A DNA stretch of 58,142 bases from Planococcus sp. CP5-4_YE. GTDB taxonomy: Bacteria > Bacillota > Bacilli > Bacillales_A > Planococcaceae. The stretch lies in NCBI RefSeq assembly GCF_019042655.1, contig NZ_JAHPZO010000017.1, positions 1-58,142 on the forward strand. Direction: 5' to 3'. Each line of letters starts with the position of its first letter. Position 1 is the stretch's first letter. Below the pieces are notes generated by a model that ran no database searches, was not told the origin of the DNA, and saw only the letters and a program-made list of their open reading frames with translations. This document shows positions 41,173 to 49,912 of the stretch, one piece after another. A program made the translations under genes and the position numbers.

Positions 41173-42405
41173 CTAAGTCATTTTCTTCTTCCGTTTCAGC
41201 AGCTTCTTCTTTTTCTTTTCGGAAACCAAGGGCTTCGGGGCTGGATTGTAATCATCGGCATACATGCCCGTATAGGATTGGTACCACGTGAACAAGTGAA
41301 CCAATACTACTTTGAGCACCGCATAAGCTGGGATGCCCAGAATCACTCCCGGCAGCCCAAACAAACTTCCCGCTGTCAAAAGGACCGCGATGATCGTGAC
41401 CGGATGGATATTCAAGCTGCTTCCGAGAACGAGCGGCTGCACCACACGCCCTTCCAGCGTTTGTTCAATCGTAAAGACAGCCAACACTTTTAACAGCATA
41501 AACGGAGAATGCAACACGATGGCGATGACAACAATCGGGATGATGGCGATAAACGTTCCCAAAAACGGAATCAGGTTTAATGCGCCTGCCAGTATCCCGA
41601 GCGTCAATGCGTATTCGAGGCCAATGATGCTCAAGCCGATCCAGAACATCAAACCGACAAAGAATGCGACGAGCAGCTGGCCGCGGATGTATTGGCTGAT
41701 CTGCATATTCATTTCACGCAGCAAGCGGTAAGTCTGCTCCCGCATGCGCGACGGTACGAATTTCATGATGTGATACGGCAGATGGTGGCCGTCTTTCAGC
41801 AAATAGAACAGGATGAAAGGAGTCGTGATCAACGCCAGCACGGTCGTCGACACGATGCCGAAGACATTGCCGATGCCGCTGACAGTCGTCCCCACCACTT
41901 CATCGGCCTGCTCCGTAATCGACGTCGACAAATTGCCTTCCCCTCCCGTCAATTGCGCCTGCAGCCTCGACAGCAAATCAATCTGGAAGAACGCATCGAC
42001 CTGTGCAATGAACCGGTCCACATATTCCCGCCAATTATCCAGCAGGCTGATGGTCTGCTCACGAATAACCGGGATCAAAGTGGCAATCCCCCAAACGATC
42101 AGTCCAATAATCACAATGAGAACGATCGATATGGCCCCGATGCGATGGATTTTCTTCGACTCCATCCAGTCGATCAACGGATTGAGCAGATAATACAGGA
42201 CTCCGGCCATGATGAGCGGCAAGCCCATGACGCCGAACAAGGCCAAAAGCGGCTCGAAAATGAAGCTGATTCTCGGTAGCAGCAGGATATTCACTTGGAT
42301 CAATAGTAAAATGATCAGCACAGATACCGCTTTATTGTTCAGCACCCATTTCATGAACCAAGAAGCAGCAAGGCTGAACGCTGTTTTATTCTGTTCCGGT
42401 CCCAT
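41173..42405 (-). CDS. AI-2E-family (TqsA/PerM-like) transporter
   Basis: A 410-residue polytopic protein with about eight helices and the family motifs GVLYYLLNPLIDWMESKK near helix 3, TTPFILFYLLKDG, and ALNLIPFLGTFIAIIP followed by LVLGSSLNIHPVTII and GLPGVILGIPAYAV. Members export AI-2 or act as Na+/H+ or K+ antiporters. I start at ATG 42405, which is 9 nt after GGAGAGG; a TTG at 42426 has no ribosome binding site. The C-terminus is extremely lysine-rich (EKKKKKLLKRKKKM). Confidence 0.9.
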   Translation of the reverse strand: MGPEQNKTAFSLAASWFMKWVLNNKAVSVLIILLLIQVNILLLPRISFIFEPLLALFGVMGLPLIMAGVLYYLLNPLIDWMESKKIHRIGAISIVLIVIIGLIVWGIATLIPVIREQTISLLDNWREYVDRFIAQVDAFFQIDLLSRLQAQLTGGEGNLSTSITEQADEVVGTTVSGIGNVFGIVSTTVLALITTPFILFYLLKDGHHLPYHIMKFVPSRMREQTYRLLREMNMQISQYIRGQLLVAFFVGLMFWIGLSIIGLEYALTLGILAGALNLIPFLGTFIAIIPIVVIAIVLHSPFMLLKVLAVFTIEQTLEGRVVQPLVLGSSLNIHPVTIIAVLLTAGSLFGLPGVILGIPAYAVLKVVLVHLFTWYQSYTGMYADDYNPAPKPLVSEKKKKKLLKRKKKMT

Positions 42406-42556
42406 CGAACCCATCCTCTCCGACAACGCAATTGGTTTTGGCCTATACTAGACACGGTGCGCCGGCAGCAGTGGCAGAGTTCGTAATTACAGATACAGTA
42501 CCCCCATCCCCGCTATTTCACACCGCTCCGCCTATTGAAGATCAAAAATTTTCATG

Positions 42557-42590
42557 CAAAAAGCCCCCCAGCATTTGCTGGAGAGCTTTT
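42557..42590 (-). terminator. Intrinsic terminator of the FusB-type gene
   Basis: AAAAGC...CCAGC pairs with GCTGG...GCTTTT around ATTT; unpaired CCC/AGA bulge in the middle. Confidence 0.7.
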
Positions 42591-42597
42591 GGGCCAT

Positions 42598-43284
42598 TTA
42601 TTTTTGCAGCCGGCCGACGAATTCCGCCAACCGCTCCAAGGTATCGATGTGTTCATTGCAAGTTTCGCTGTCCTGGCAAATATAATTGCCACGCTTGATA
42701 AAGTGATCCTGGATGGACCCTTTCGTTTTCGCGATAAACATGCCGACCTCACTGTGGCGGTTGCAGATCGAGCAGATGCCTTGTTTCGAACTGCGCGTGA
42801 AGATGCCATGGATTCCATACAGTTGCCCATTTTGTTCCGTTACCACGCACATCAAATTCGAGCTCTCGATCCAGCCCAGATAAGATGTTCGCTTAAAGTC
42901 CAGTGATTCAAGTTTCGGCCCTTTCAGCTTTTTCGCTTTCGGAAACAGCCTCTTCAATTCTGCTGGCGCTACTTGTTTGAACGGTAGAAGATAAGGTTCC
43001 AATTGTTCCAAATAAGCATCGGCTTGTGCTTGATCTGCGATATCCTTTAATTCCCCGAGCAGCGATGCCTGCGCTTCAGTGACCGTTGGGAATAAACCGA
43101 AGACTTTCTCCTGCGCCAAATGCCGCAGCACCTCCACTATTTCGCGGTCGTTGCTCGCCGCCTTGCCATGAACCAGGATTTTTGCTTGGTTTTTGATAAA
43201 ATTAAACTGGTCATTGCGGATGAATGCGTCCACCCGCATACCAGAGATGTTGTTCTCAGCACGGTTCTGTTCTGTTTGCGTCAT
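42598..43284 (-). CDS. FusB/FusC-type EF-G-binding protein
   Basis: The 228-residue protein has an N-terminal helical bundle (FIRNDQFNFIKNQAKILVHG) and a C-terminal four-Cys zinc finger: Cys171 and Cys174 (CSIC), Cys203 and Cys209 (CQDSETC), as in the FusB family. FusB-family proteins bind elongation factor G and promote its release from the ribosome. Chromosomal homologues are common in Bacillales and are not necessarily resistance determinants. AAGGAG precedes the ATG. Confidence 0.9.
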   Translation of the reverse strand: MTQTEQNRAENNISGMRVDAFIRNDQFNFIKNQAKILVHGKAASNDREIVEVLRHLAQEKVFGLFPTVTEAQASLLGELKDIADQAQADAYLEQLEPYLLPFKQVAPAELKRLFPKAKKLKGPKLESLDFKRTSYLGWIESSNLMCVVTEQNGQLYGIHGIFTRSSKQGICSICNRHSEVGMFIAKTKGSIQDHFIKRGNYICQDSETCNEHIDTLERLAEFVGRLQK

Positions 43285-43749
43285 TTTGAGACACTCCTTA
43301 TTAAGTAGATTTTTTCTGTTAATAAGGAAGCCATGTGCTGAAATGACGCGTGATGGGCGATTCAGTTCCTACTTGCCCCACACAGAGGATCGCCATTCCA
43401 TACAGGCTTTGCGTGAGTTGTTCCTGACGCTGACAATTGATTACGGATTGCCATCTGATATCATCCCTTTCGTTGCAATCTTCTTCAATTAGTCATGCCC
43501 AATTGTCTACGCCTTACTGGAGTAGTCCAATTGATGATCCATGAATAATTTTCGACTTTTAAATCACGGATTCTCAATGATGGTATGGCGGCCTTCATAT
43601 GTGAACTCAAAACTTTTCTTCATTTAAGCCCTACTTGTGAAACCTCATTGTTCTTTCACTATCATCCATCTCCTTTTTTCAGTTTATCATAGTATTTCTC
43701 CAATAAAGAACAGCATCTCCTTTGAAAAGAGATGCTGTTTCTTCATGCA
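43285..43749. other. Intergenic stretch without a supported gene
   Basis: The only candidate frame is 43343-43492 (49 codons, opening MTRDGRFSSYLPHTEDRHSI and ending DIIPFVAIFFN). It has no convincing ribosome binding site and no recognised family; it may be a gene fragment. The rest holds the terminator of the flavoprotein gene near its right end. Confidence 0.45.
43707..43742 (-). terminator. Intrinsic terminator of the stress flavoprotein gene
   Basis: AACAGCATCTC pairs with GAGATGCTGTT around an 8-nt loop. Confidence 0.75.
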
Positions 43750-44256
43750 TTAATTGGGCTTATTGAAGTCGACCGTATCGTTCAGTTCCCCATCATTGTC
43801 ATCTTCCGATTCGTTGCTCGTGAGCTTTTGCGCAAACTTCTTCACGGTTTTCAGCTTATTGCCCGACTCCCAGTATTCTGCAGTTTCCGGCGTCACTTTG
43901 ATTAGTACCACGTTCGGATCGTCGTAGCTGGTCTCCAGCATTTTATCGAAGATCGGGTTCCAGTATTTCTTCTTGCGCTCCAGGTCTTCCATGAATTCAG
44001 CCGTACCGCTGACGGAGACGTAAGATTTTCCGGCATATGCCAAATTGACCGTCGGGTTCGACGCAATCTCATCGTATTTATCCGTGTCTTTCAAAGTGAC
44101 GAACCATAAATCACCGTCGAATTCGGTTTCCTGCGTTTGCATCGGGCGCGACACGGGTTTGCCGTCCACGACCGTCGTCATCATTGCGACCTTAATATCC
44201 TTGATGAGATCTTTGACCGTTTCTACTGCATCTTCATGAGTATGCTGTTGTGCCAT
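43750..44256 (-). CDS. General stress protein 26-like pyridoxamine-phosphate-oxidase-fold protein
   Basis: The 168-residue split-barrel protein has TVKDLIKDIKVAMMTTVVDG, SRPMQTQETEFDGDLWFVT, a KYDEIASNPTVNLAYAG core and ETAEYWES, as in B. subtilis YdaG/GS26. The FMN-binding barrel family includes oxidases and flavin-binding proteins; its reaction is unknown. I start at ATG 44256 (GGAGG upstream). The acidic C-terminal tail (ESEDDNDGELND) is an add-on. Confidence 0.88.
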   Translation of the reverse strand: MAQQHTHEDAVETVKDLIKDIKVAMMTTVVDGKPVSRPMQTQETEFDGDLWFVTLKDTDKYDEIASNPTVNLAYAGKSYVSVSGTAEFMEDLERKKKYWNPIFDKMLETSYDDPNVVLIKVTPETAEYWESGNKLKTVKKFAQKLTSNESEDDNDGELNDTVDFNKPN

Positions 44257-44413
44257 CTTATTTCTCCTCCATTCCAACTATTAACCTGCTTTTAATTAAG
44301 TACAGTCTTTTAGTTTCCCGAAATGAATTACCGCTAAACTTTGGAAGAAATCCCGGAAAAAGCATAGTTGTCACAAGTGGGCTAAGTGGGAAATCCGAAG
44401 TTTAGATATCCAT

Positions 44414-45427
44414 TTATTGGTTTTTCCACTTCTTCAGCACCACTTGTTCCTTGTCACAGGCAAGCCCTGCTTTACGCTCCAGAGCTTTGTTTCCGAGCTC
44501 CCATTTATGCGTATCGAGGATGGTTTCAGAAAGCGGGCGGAACGACAACCCTTTCCCAAGCGCTTTATCGATATCAAGCGATAGAAACCCTTCCATCCGT
44601 TCGCTGTCCGGTATCCATAAAGGCAGCTCCATCCAATAGCCGACGTCATTTTCGAGAAGAAACGCTTCATCTATCCAAACAATTTCCGCATCGCTTTTCA
44701 ACACTTTTTGGCATTCGCCTAAAAAAGCTTCCATCGTCAATGGCGATTGGGGCCCGACCGCATTGAACACCCCGCTTTGCTGTTGTTCAACCAGATGGAT
44801 GATCCATTCTGCTAAATCCCGGACATCGATAAATTGGATACGCTTGTCTTTACGGCCGGGTGCCAGCACTTGGCCGCCCTTTGCCACACGGTTAATCCAA
44901 TAGCTGAAGCGTCCTGTGAAATCATATGGCCCGACGATCAGCCCAGGGCGGACGATGAGGCTATGCCCGGTAAACTGCTGTTCCACTTCCTGCTCGCATA
45001 AAAACTTCAGTTCTCCGTAGTATTCATTATTTGGCAGATTGGTCATGCCTTCCGTCATCTCTTCTGCATCCGACATAGACATCTGGCCGACGGGATGCTC
45101 CTCCCTGATTCCCGGGCTTTCCAATTCATCGTAAACGGAGGCACTCGAGATGAAAGTATAATGCCCTGTGCGTTTTGCAAGAATCTTGGCCGATTCACGA
45201 ACCACGTGCGGCACAAATCCGCATGTATCGATGACCGCGTCCCACTCGCCATCTTTTAGCGCCGACAAATCGCCTCCCCGGTCGCCAATCAATTTCTCCA
45301 CTTCCGGAAAAAGTTCCGGATTTTCTTTCCCTCGGTTGAATAGCGTCACTTCATGCCCGCGCTTTAACGCCGACTCTGTGAGAAAGCGCCCCAAAAACCG
45401 GGTGCCGCCGAGAATCAGGATTTTCAT
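44414..45427 (-). CDS. NAD-dependent epimerase/dehydratase family protein
   Basis: The 337-residue extended SDR opens MKILILGGTRFLGRFLTESA (GGTxFxG cofactor loop), has VIDTCGFVP, FISSASVY, and YYGELKFLCE with the YxxxK pair, and VGPYDFTGRFSYWI. The pattern is that of the RNA-binding-like/mRNA-processing epimerase group related to CSP41, common in Bacilli. Substrate unknown. It is monocistronic, with GGAGG upstream. Confidence 0.88.
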   Translation of the reverse strand: MKILILGGTRFLGRFLTESALKRGHEVTLFNRGKENPELFPEVEKLIGDRGGDLSALKDGEWDAVIDTCGFVPHVVRESAKILAKRTGHYTFISSASVYDELESPGIREEHPVGQMSMSDAEEMTEGMTNLPNNEYYGELKFLCEQEVEQQFTGHSLIVRPGLIVGPYDFTGRFSYWINRVAKGGQVLAPGRKDKRIQFIDVRDLAEWIIHLVEQQQSGVFNAVGPQSPLTMEAFLGECQKVLKSDAEIVWIDEAFLLENDVGYWMELPLWIPDSERMEGFLSLDIDKALGKGLSFRPLSETILDTHKWELGNKALERKAGLACDKEQVVLKKWKNQ

Positions 45428-45810
45428 TTCGACTCCTCCTGTCGCTACTTTTTATTGCCCATATGCTTAGAATCTATCTCTACAAGCATATTCGCTAAGA
45501 AATTTTCAAAGTCCTTCCTTTTCGTATTTGATATTAGTCGGTACAATTTCATTTAGTTTGAATACTCTAATAATAAATTGCAGTTTGGCCCCATTTTCTA
45601 TATAACAGTAGTGCCTAATTTATCGCAAAATGAATTCAGTTCATTTTCTGTAGTTGCACATTCACCGAATTCAGTTTAAAGAATTGGCGGTTGTTTGGCA
45701 TTAGTTGTAATCGGCACAAAGAGTTCCCACATCGTTTCAACACCTATGAGGCGAAGAACCATTCGAACCTCACTTCCCGTATCCGGAGCACGAATGAGGA
45801 GGATCATGGT
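45428..45810. other. A+T-rich intergenic stretch with gene debris
   Basis: No intact gene. On the minus strand 45506-45619 is an open stretch of 37 codons (YIENGAKLQFIIRVFKLNEI at its core) with no start codon, likely the 3' end of a lost gene. Two near-identical GAATTCAGTT direct repeats occur near 45640 and 45670. Confidence 0.4.
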
Positions 45811-46279
45811 ATGTGGAATATAAAAAAGCGTTTATATTGACCGGCCGATTGATGAAGTTTATCATTACGCAATTGACCCGCGCCACTGGTTTCAATGGTA
45901 TCTCGGCCTTTCGGAACCCGAAAATTTGGTGGGCCAAGGAGAGGCCGGCACGACCATGGATATGAAATACACAATGCTCGGAATGCATTTGCCGATTGAA
46001 GTTCAAGTGGTGGAAACAGGCAAAGACGGCAATGGCTATTCATGGAGAGGCACCGTTAAGGGAGGGATCACATCCGATCAGTTTTGAACTTATATCCCGG
46101 AAGTAAAAGGCCTCGAAATCTCTTTGGGCATGAATTATGAACTGCCCGGGAAATTGGTGGGCAAAGTCGTCAACAAACTCATCATCCAAAAGCTGATGAA
46201 CAACTCCATGGAGTAAACCTTGAACAATTTAAAAGCCGTCTGCGAAACGTCCGACACCTACAGCATGAATGCAGACTGA
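45811..46279 (+). pseudogene. SRPBCC (START/polyketide-cyclase fold) protein pseudogene
   Basis: GAGGAGG precedes ATG 45811 (MWNIKK), but an A6 run shifts the frame; one frame over, the protein continues SVYIDRPIDEVYHYAIDPRH, WFQWYLGLSEPENLVGQGEA and RGTVKGGITSDQF. A TGA follows (about 46085-46087), then TYIPEVKGLEISLGMNYELP, a TAA at 46214-46216 most simply read as a former CAA, and TLNNLKAVCETSD to the final TGA at 46277-46279. So there are three lesions: a frameshift and two nonsense codons. The layout is that of a ligand-binding SRPBCC protein of about 155 residues. Confidence 0.8.
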
Positions 46280-46324
46280 AACACCGTTCGCCGATCCATC
46301 ACCTGAGCTTGGCATTCGCCAATT

Positions 46325-46375
46325 TAAAACAGCCGCCCATTGGGATGGAAATTCCACCCGGGCAGCTGTTTTTTC
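46325..46375. terminator. Bidirectional intrinsic terminator
   Basis: AAAACAGC...TGGAA pairs with TTCCA...GGGCAGCTGTTTT, then T6, between the pseudogene and the sortase gene. Confidence 0.8.
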
Positions 46376-46427
46376 GTGGCTATAAAACTGACTTGCAAGC
46401 TAACTTGCATCCATTAGGTTTCAATTA

Positions 46428-47066
46428 TTAATTCTTGATTTTTTGTTCAGCAACTAACTCGGCTTGAACGATATAACGATCCGGGGCATAGCCAATAAAG
46501 TCGAAAGGATAGCAAGTCGTCAAAGTGAGAGTAGATTCCTCTTTTTCGACAATGACTGTTCGATCGTCTTCGTGCGTAATCCACGTATCCGTGACTTCGT
46601 ATATAAAAATTTCATCGCCGTATTGCACATGAAGCAAATCGGACTTTTCGAGTTCACCTAATCGAGTGAAAACCGTATCCCGGTGGCCGCTTAGCACGGT
46701 ATGGCCGTAACCGCCAGGCACCGTCGTCAAATCACTGACGAACATGCCGACGCCTTGAGTCAAGGTTGAAGGATCTGTTCCCCAATAAATCGAATATTTT
46801 TGTTCAATCTTGGGGATAAGCAATGTCGCGATATTCGCACCTGCCTCTTGTTGAATATCGCTTGTGAACACGGGAGTCGGCTCTTCAATGGAAGGCGGTG
46901 TAAAGATCATTTCTTTTTCCAGTGTCTGAGCCACTTCCGCCACTTCATCCGCTTCTTTCTCAGTGAAATCCTGTGCAGCTGTATGGCCAGTATTCCACTC
47001 CAAAAAATTCACTATGATAATACTTACACCAATAAACAGGAGCACCAAGCCCAACCAACGCTTCAT
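46428..47066 (-). CDS. Class D sortase
   Basis: The 212-residue transpeptidase has an N-terminal membrane anchor (LGLVLLFIGVSIIIVNFLEW) and a sortase domain: LLIPKIEQKYSIYWGTD, catalytic His128 in LSGHRDTVF, Cys185 in LTTCYPFDFIGYAPDRY and Arg197. The TTCYPF...APDRY pattern is the class D signature. Class D enzymes recognise LPxTA-type signals; the next gene upstream encodes a protein ending in LPDTA, so it is a likely substrate. The enzyme acts outside the membrane. Confidence 0.9.
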   Translation of the reverse strand: MKRWLGLVLLFIGVSIIIVNFLEWNTGHTAAQDFTEKEADEVAEVAQTLEKEMIFTPPSIEEPTPVFTSDIQQEAGANIATLLIPKIEQKYSIYWGTDPSTLTQGVGMFVSDLTTVPGGYGHTVLSGHRDTVFTRLGELEKSDLLHVQYGDEIFIYEVTDTWITHEDDRTVIVEKEESTLTLTTCYPFDFIGYAPDRYIVQAELVAEQKIKN

Positions 47067-47084
47067 CTAGCATCACCTCGCATT

Positions 47085-47143
47085 AAAGAGGCTGCCCCAA
47101 AAGGTCATAATCATGACTTTTAAGGGCAGTCCTTTTTAGATTC
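47085..47143. terminator. Hairpin related to the terminator at 14329
   Basis: GAGGCTGCCC...GTCAT pairs with ATGAC...GGGCAGTCC around AATC. It lies between the LPDTA-protein gene and the sortase gene on the minus strand, so it may attenuate rather than separate them. Confidence 0.7.
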
Positions 47144-47202
47144 GGATAAAGCGGCGAATATTCAATCCCGCTGCTCTTTTGTATAAGTGCTGATCAGACA
47201 GC

Positions 47203-47637
47203 CTATTGCTGATCGGCTGTTTGTCTCTTTCTACGGAATAACAGCAGTGATCCTGCCCCGGCAACTCCAGCGCCAAATAACATCATCAAAGGCCCGTTCG
47301 AAGCAGTATCCGGCAAAGCTGCGCCTTCTTCTTCCTCTTCTACGGCTTCTTCCTGATCACTAGAATCCTCGTCATCAGATCCGGCAGCTTCTTGGCTCGC
47401 TACATAATCATCGTATTCTGATTGGCTGACTTCGCAAGCGAGCCCGTCATTATCGCGGTCAAGATCGTGCGGGTCGTTTTCTGCACTATACCCATTCGCG
47501 TACCAAAACTCCATAACTTCTTCGTGGCTTGAAAAATCACCACAGTCTTTATCGACATGTTCATCGGCTGCTACGTTCAGAGAAGCTCCTACAAATAAAA
47601 GCGACCCCATAAAGATTCCAGTAATTCCTTTTTTCAT
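47203..47637 (-). CDS. Secreted Excalibur-domain protein with LPDTA sorting signal
   Basis: The 144-residue protein has a signal peptide ending around AADEH (residues 1-24), an Excalibur calcium-binding domain (CGDFSSHEEVMEF to DLDRDNDGLACE, about 32-69), a highly acidic linker (EEAVEEEEEG) and a cell-wall sorting signal: LPDTA (108-112), hydrophobic helix and RRKR tail. It should be exported and anchored, most likely by the class D sortase encoded just downstream. The DxDxDGxxCE motif resembles EF-hand calcium loops. Confidence 0.9.
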   Translation of the reverse strand: MKKGITGIFMGSLLFVGASLNVAADEHVDKDCGDFSSHEEVMEFWYANGYSAENDPHDLDRDNDGLACEVSQSEYDDYVASQEAAGSDDEDSSDQEEAVEEEEEGAALPDTASNGPLMMLFGAGVAGAGSLLLFRRKRQTADQQ

Positions 47638-47800
47638 ATTATTCTCCTTCCATTTCCTTTATTTTCTTGCTACAACAAATAATAGTCTGAATTAAAAAAT
47701 AATTCAATATAAATTTCGATATTTTTATTACAATACTCATAAAGACATCAAAAGTCCTGTCTCTGATCTAATATTCCCAAAATTTTCATTTACACAGTCA

Positions 47801-47831
47801 AAAAGCCCCCCAAGCAATCCAGGAGGCTTTC
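47801..47831 (-). terminator. Intrinsic terminator
   Basis: AAAGCCCCC pairs imperfectly with GGAGGCTTT; T5 on the minus strand. Confidence 0.6.
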
Positions 47832-48291
47832 ACTCTTTACTTTTCTCATAATTCAACCCGAAATCATGCTCCCACTGAACATCGTCTGCTGATTGTTCCC
47901 AGGAACTTTCGATAAGGTTTCCCGCTCTATTCACTGTGCCGCTGAAACGCTGATGAAAATCGAGCGGTGAGAAATCGGGCGTGGTCCGCCACAACTTCCA
48001 GAGGCCATCTTGAAAACTCATCTCGTATAAGCGCGTCACGCCGTGCGAATCAAAATAATGCTGCACGTACTGCCCCTTTGCATCGTCCCAATCATAGATG
48101 ATCATGCTGCTTGGAAATTCAGGCTTGTCGATCCGCGTGCGCTGAATAATATAACGGTGATCCAGCCACTCGAAACTTGCCTCCCCTGTAATCGGCGGTG
48201 GTTGAAGCTCTGGATGAAACACTTCGATTGCCCAAGTTCCGATAAGGAAATCCAGACGGTCCATCATTTCTTTCCGTGTCGATGGAGTCAT
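47830..48291 (-). CDS. DUF1579-like small beta-barrel protein
   Basis: The 153-residue protein has MDRLDFLIGTWAIEVFHP near the start, EASFEWLDHRYIIQRTRI, SSMIIYDWDDAKGQYVQHYFD and FSGTVNRAGNLIESSWE, the strand pattern of DUF1579-type lipocalin-like proteins. GIGTW-type FLxGTW is the family mark. Probably a cytosolic ligand-binding protein; ligand unknown. AGGAAGT sequence precedes the ATG. Confidence 0.72.
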   Translation of the reverse strand: MTPSTRKEMMDRLDFLIGTWAIEVFHPELQPPPITGEASFEWLDHRYIIQRTRIDKPEFPSSMIIYDWDDAKGQYVQHYFDSHGVTRLYEMSFQDGLWKLWRTTPDFSPLDFHQRFSGTVNRAGNLIESSWEQSADDVQWEHDFGLNYEKSKE

Positions 48292-48330
48292 TGTACAAAC
48301 ACTTCCTCCATTGCAGTGTCTTCACGTCGT

Positions 48331-49143
48331 TTATTGCTCGATTCGCGTAAAGAAAATAAATCCGATGACTGCCAGTAAACGAATCTTGTCCTTATCTGCA
48401 GTATCTTCCGCCAGCTCGACGATGTCGTTATGTGTATCCCTGAAGAGATGCGTGTATTCATGAGGAAACATGCCATTATAGAAGTACGCCAAGCGCCTCC
48501 CCTGTTGGTCATTCCAACTGAAGCTGCCAGAGAATCCGGACGCTTTAATGGACAGCACCGCTTCTTCCTCTTCGTCATACAATACTCCTCTGATATTGAA
48601 CAGCGCTTTTAATTCTTCTTGTATGTACGTACCGATTTTTTTCTGTTCCTTATTGAAAATCTCAACTTTCGACTGCTTCAGCCATCCTGTTTTCCGGAAG
48701 GTTATTTCGCTTGTGCCGTCGTTGCTTGCCAGTTTATAAGTCATTGGAAACAAGCTAATTAGCGAAGAAGCAAAAAATAGGAACGGATACACCCACCAGG
48801 AAGTTTTCGCGATTTCGACACTTCCGACATACTGACCGCTTTTTTCGAATAGTAACAGCCTCGGAATAAGCGCTGCATCTTTCTTGATGACAATATCTTT
48901 CAGCTCCAGGAGCTGCTTTTCGGATTGTGGAATTTCAATGTCCTTCACTTTTTTATAATGCGCTCGGCTGATCAATACGATCGCTATGCTTAAGCCAATC
49001 GGGAACAGGAAAAACAGCAGTTCCACCCAGTCCGAGGGTGTTTTCGGCGTCGCGAATATGAAAAATATCAGCGCACTGGCCAGCGTTCCGACGAGAAATA
49101 CATAGGCGAGTTTTTCACGTTTTTTATACATTTCGGCAAGCAT
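48331..49143 (-). CDS. Membrane protein with a Tubby/LURP-one-like soluble domain
   Basis: The 270-residue protein has two N-terminal helices (about 13-31 and 38-58), another membrane segment (WWVYPFLFFASSLISLFP, about 116-133) and a C-terminal part with EITFRKTGWLKQSKVEIFNK, EAVLSIKASGFSGSFSWNDQ and GRRLAYFYNGMFPHEY, which looks like a LURP-one/Tubby-type beta barrel. The very C-terminus (LLAVIGFIFFTRIEQ) is hydrophobic again. The Tubby assignment is by pattern only. Function unknown. Confidence 0.6.
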   Translation of the reverse strand: MLAEMYKKREKLAYVFLVGTLASALIFFIFATPKTPSDWVELLFFLFPIGLSIAIVLISRAHYKKVKDIEIPQSEKQLLELKDIVIKKDAALIPRLLLFEKSGQYVGSVEIAKTSWWVYPFLFFASSLISLFPMTYKLASNDGTSEITFRKTGWLKQSKVEIFNKEQKKIGTYIQEELKALFNIRGVLYDEEEEAVLSIKASGFSGSFSWNDQQGRRLAYFYNGMFPHEYTHLFRDTHNDIVELAEDTADKDKIRLLAVIGFIFFTRIEQ

Positions 49144-49364
49144 TATGGTCCTCCTCCGTTACATAATAAAGGATGATTCCTATAACTGAACATCCTTTAA
49201 AACACTTCTTTCCTGGTCATTTTAACATACTATAATTTCCCATTCAGCCTGTGTCGAACAGCCATTTGATCCGACGACTGTCAATTGAATAGTCCATTCA
49301 TTTTTATAGCCCCTCTTTCTGACATATGCCATACTGGTATCAATAACAGATAGGGGGAATTCCA

Positions 49365-49730
49365 ATGGCAGAATTGAATGCAATGATGGGCTGGACATTT
49401 GTCCAGGAAATTGATGTACCGGACTCGGTCAAGGATTTGCTGGTGGACGGCGAACAAGCGAAAGTCGCCTATAAAACCGTGCGAGATACCGCTGTTGTGA
49501 CAAACAAGCGCATCATCATTTCAGACAAACAGGGAATGACCGGCAAAAAAGTTGAAATCTATACGATTCCGTTCAAGTCGATCAATATGTACTCGACCGA
49601 GAATGCCGGCACGTTCGATGCCAACGCGGAAATCCAACTCTGGACAAGAGCCGGAAACTTCAAACTGAATTTGAATAAGAAAGTCGATATCCGCAAGCTG
49701 GATAAGATTATTGCCGAAGGGATTCTTTGA
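49365..49730 (+). CDS. Bacterial PH-domain protein
   Basis: The 121-residue protein is a single bPH_1 domain: DVPDSVKDLLVDGEQAKVAY, VTNKRIIISDKQGMTGKKVE, the YTIPFKSINMYSTENAGTFD core and KVDIRKLDKIIAEGIL. Family members are small cytosolic proteins of unknown partner. TAGGGGGAATTCC precedes the ATG (AGGGGG site). Transcribed alone. Confidence 0.88.
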   Translation: MAELNAMMGWTFVQEIDVPDSVKDLLVDGEQAKVAYKTVRDTAVVTNKRIIISDKQGMTGKKVEIYTIPFKSINMYSTENAGTFDANAEIQLWTRAGNFKLNLNKKVDIRKLDKIIAEGIL

Positions 49731-49740
49731 CTTTCAGCCA

Positions 49741-49785
49741 GGCTATACCTACATGCCCTACGCATGGATGGGTGTAGCTTTTTTA
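49741..49785 (+). terminator. Intrinsic terminator of the PH-domain gene
   Basis: GGCTATACC pairs with GGTGTAGCT (with G-U) and a second inner pair TACATGC/GCATGG, then T6. Confidence 0.65.
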
Positions 49786-49912
49786 ATGACTGCATTCTTC
49801 TACAGTGACCTTTAGATCCGCACTTTCACAATTCTTTACACTGCGTTTACTGCAGCTCAGCAGTCGTCTGAGATACTGGTGTTATTAAATGCAGAGGGAG
49901 TTGTTGAACAGA

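Noticed and set aside
42598..43284. Labelling the FusB-type gene as an acquired fusidic-acid resistance gene
   Set aside because: Chromosomal FusB-family EF-G-binding proteins are common in Bacillales, and no mobile element flanks it.
43343..43492. 49-codon frame as a real small gene
   Set aside because: No ribosome binding site, no family, and no neighbour support.
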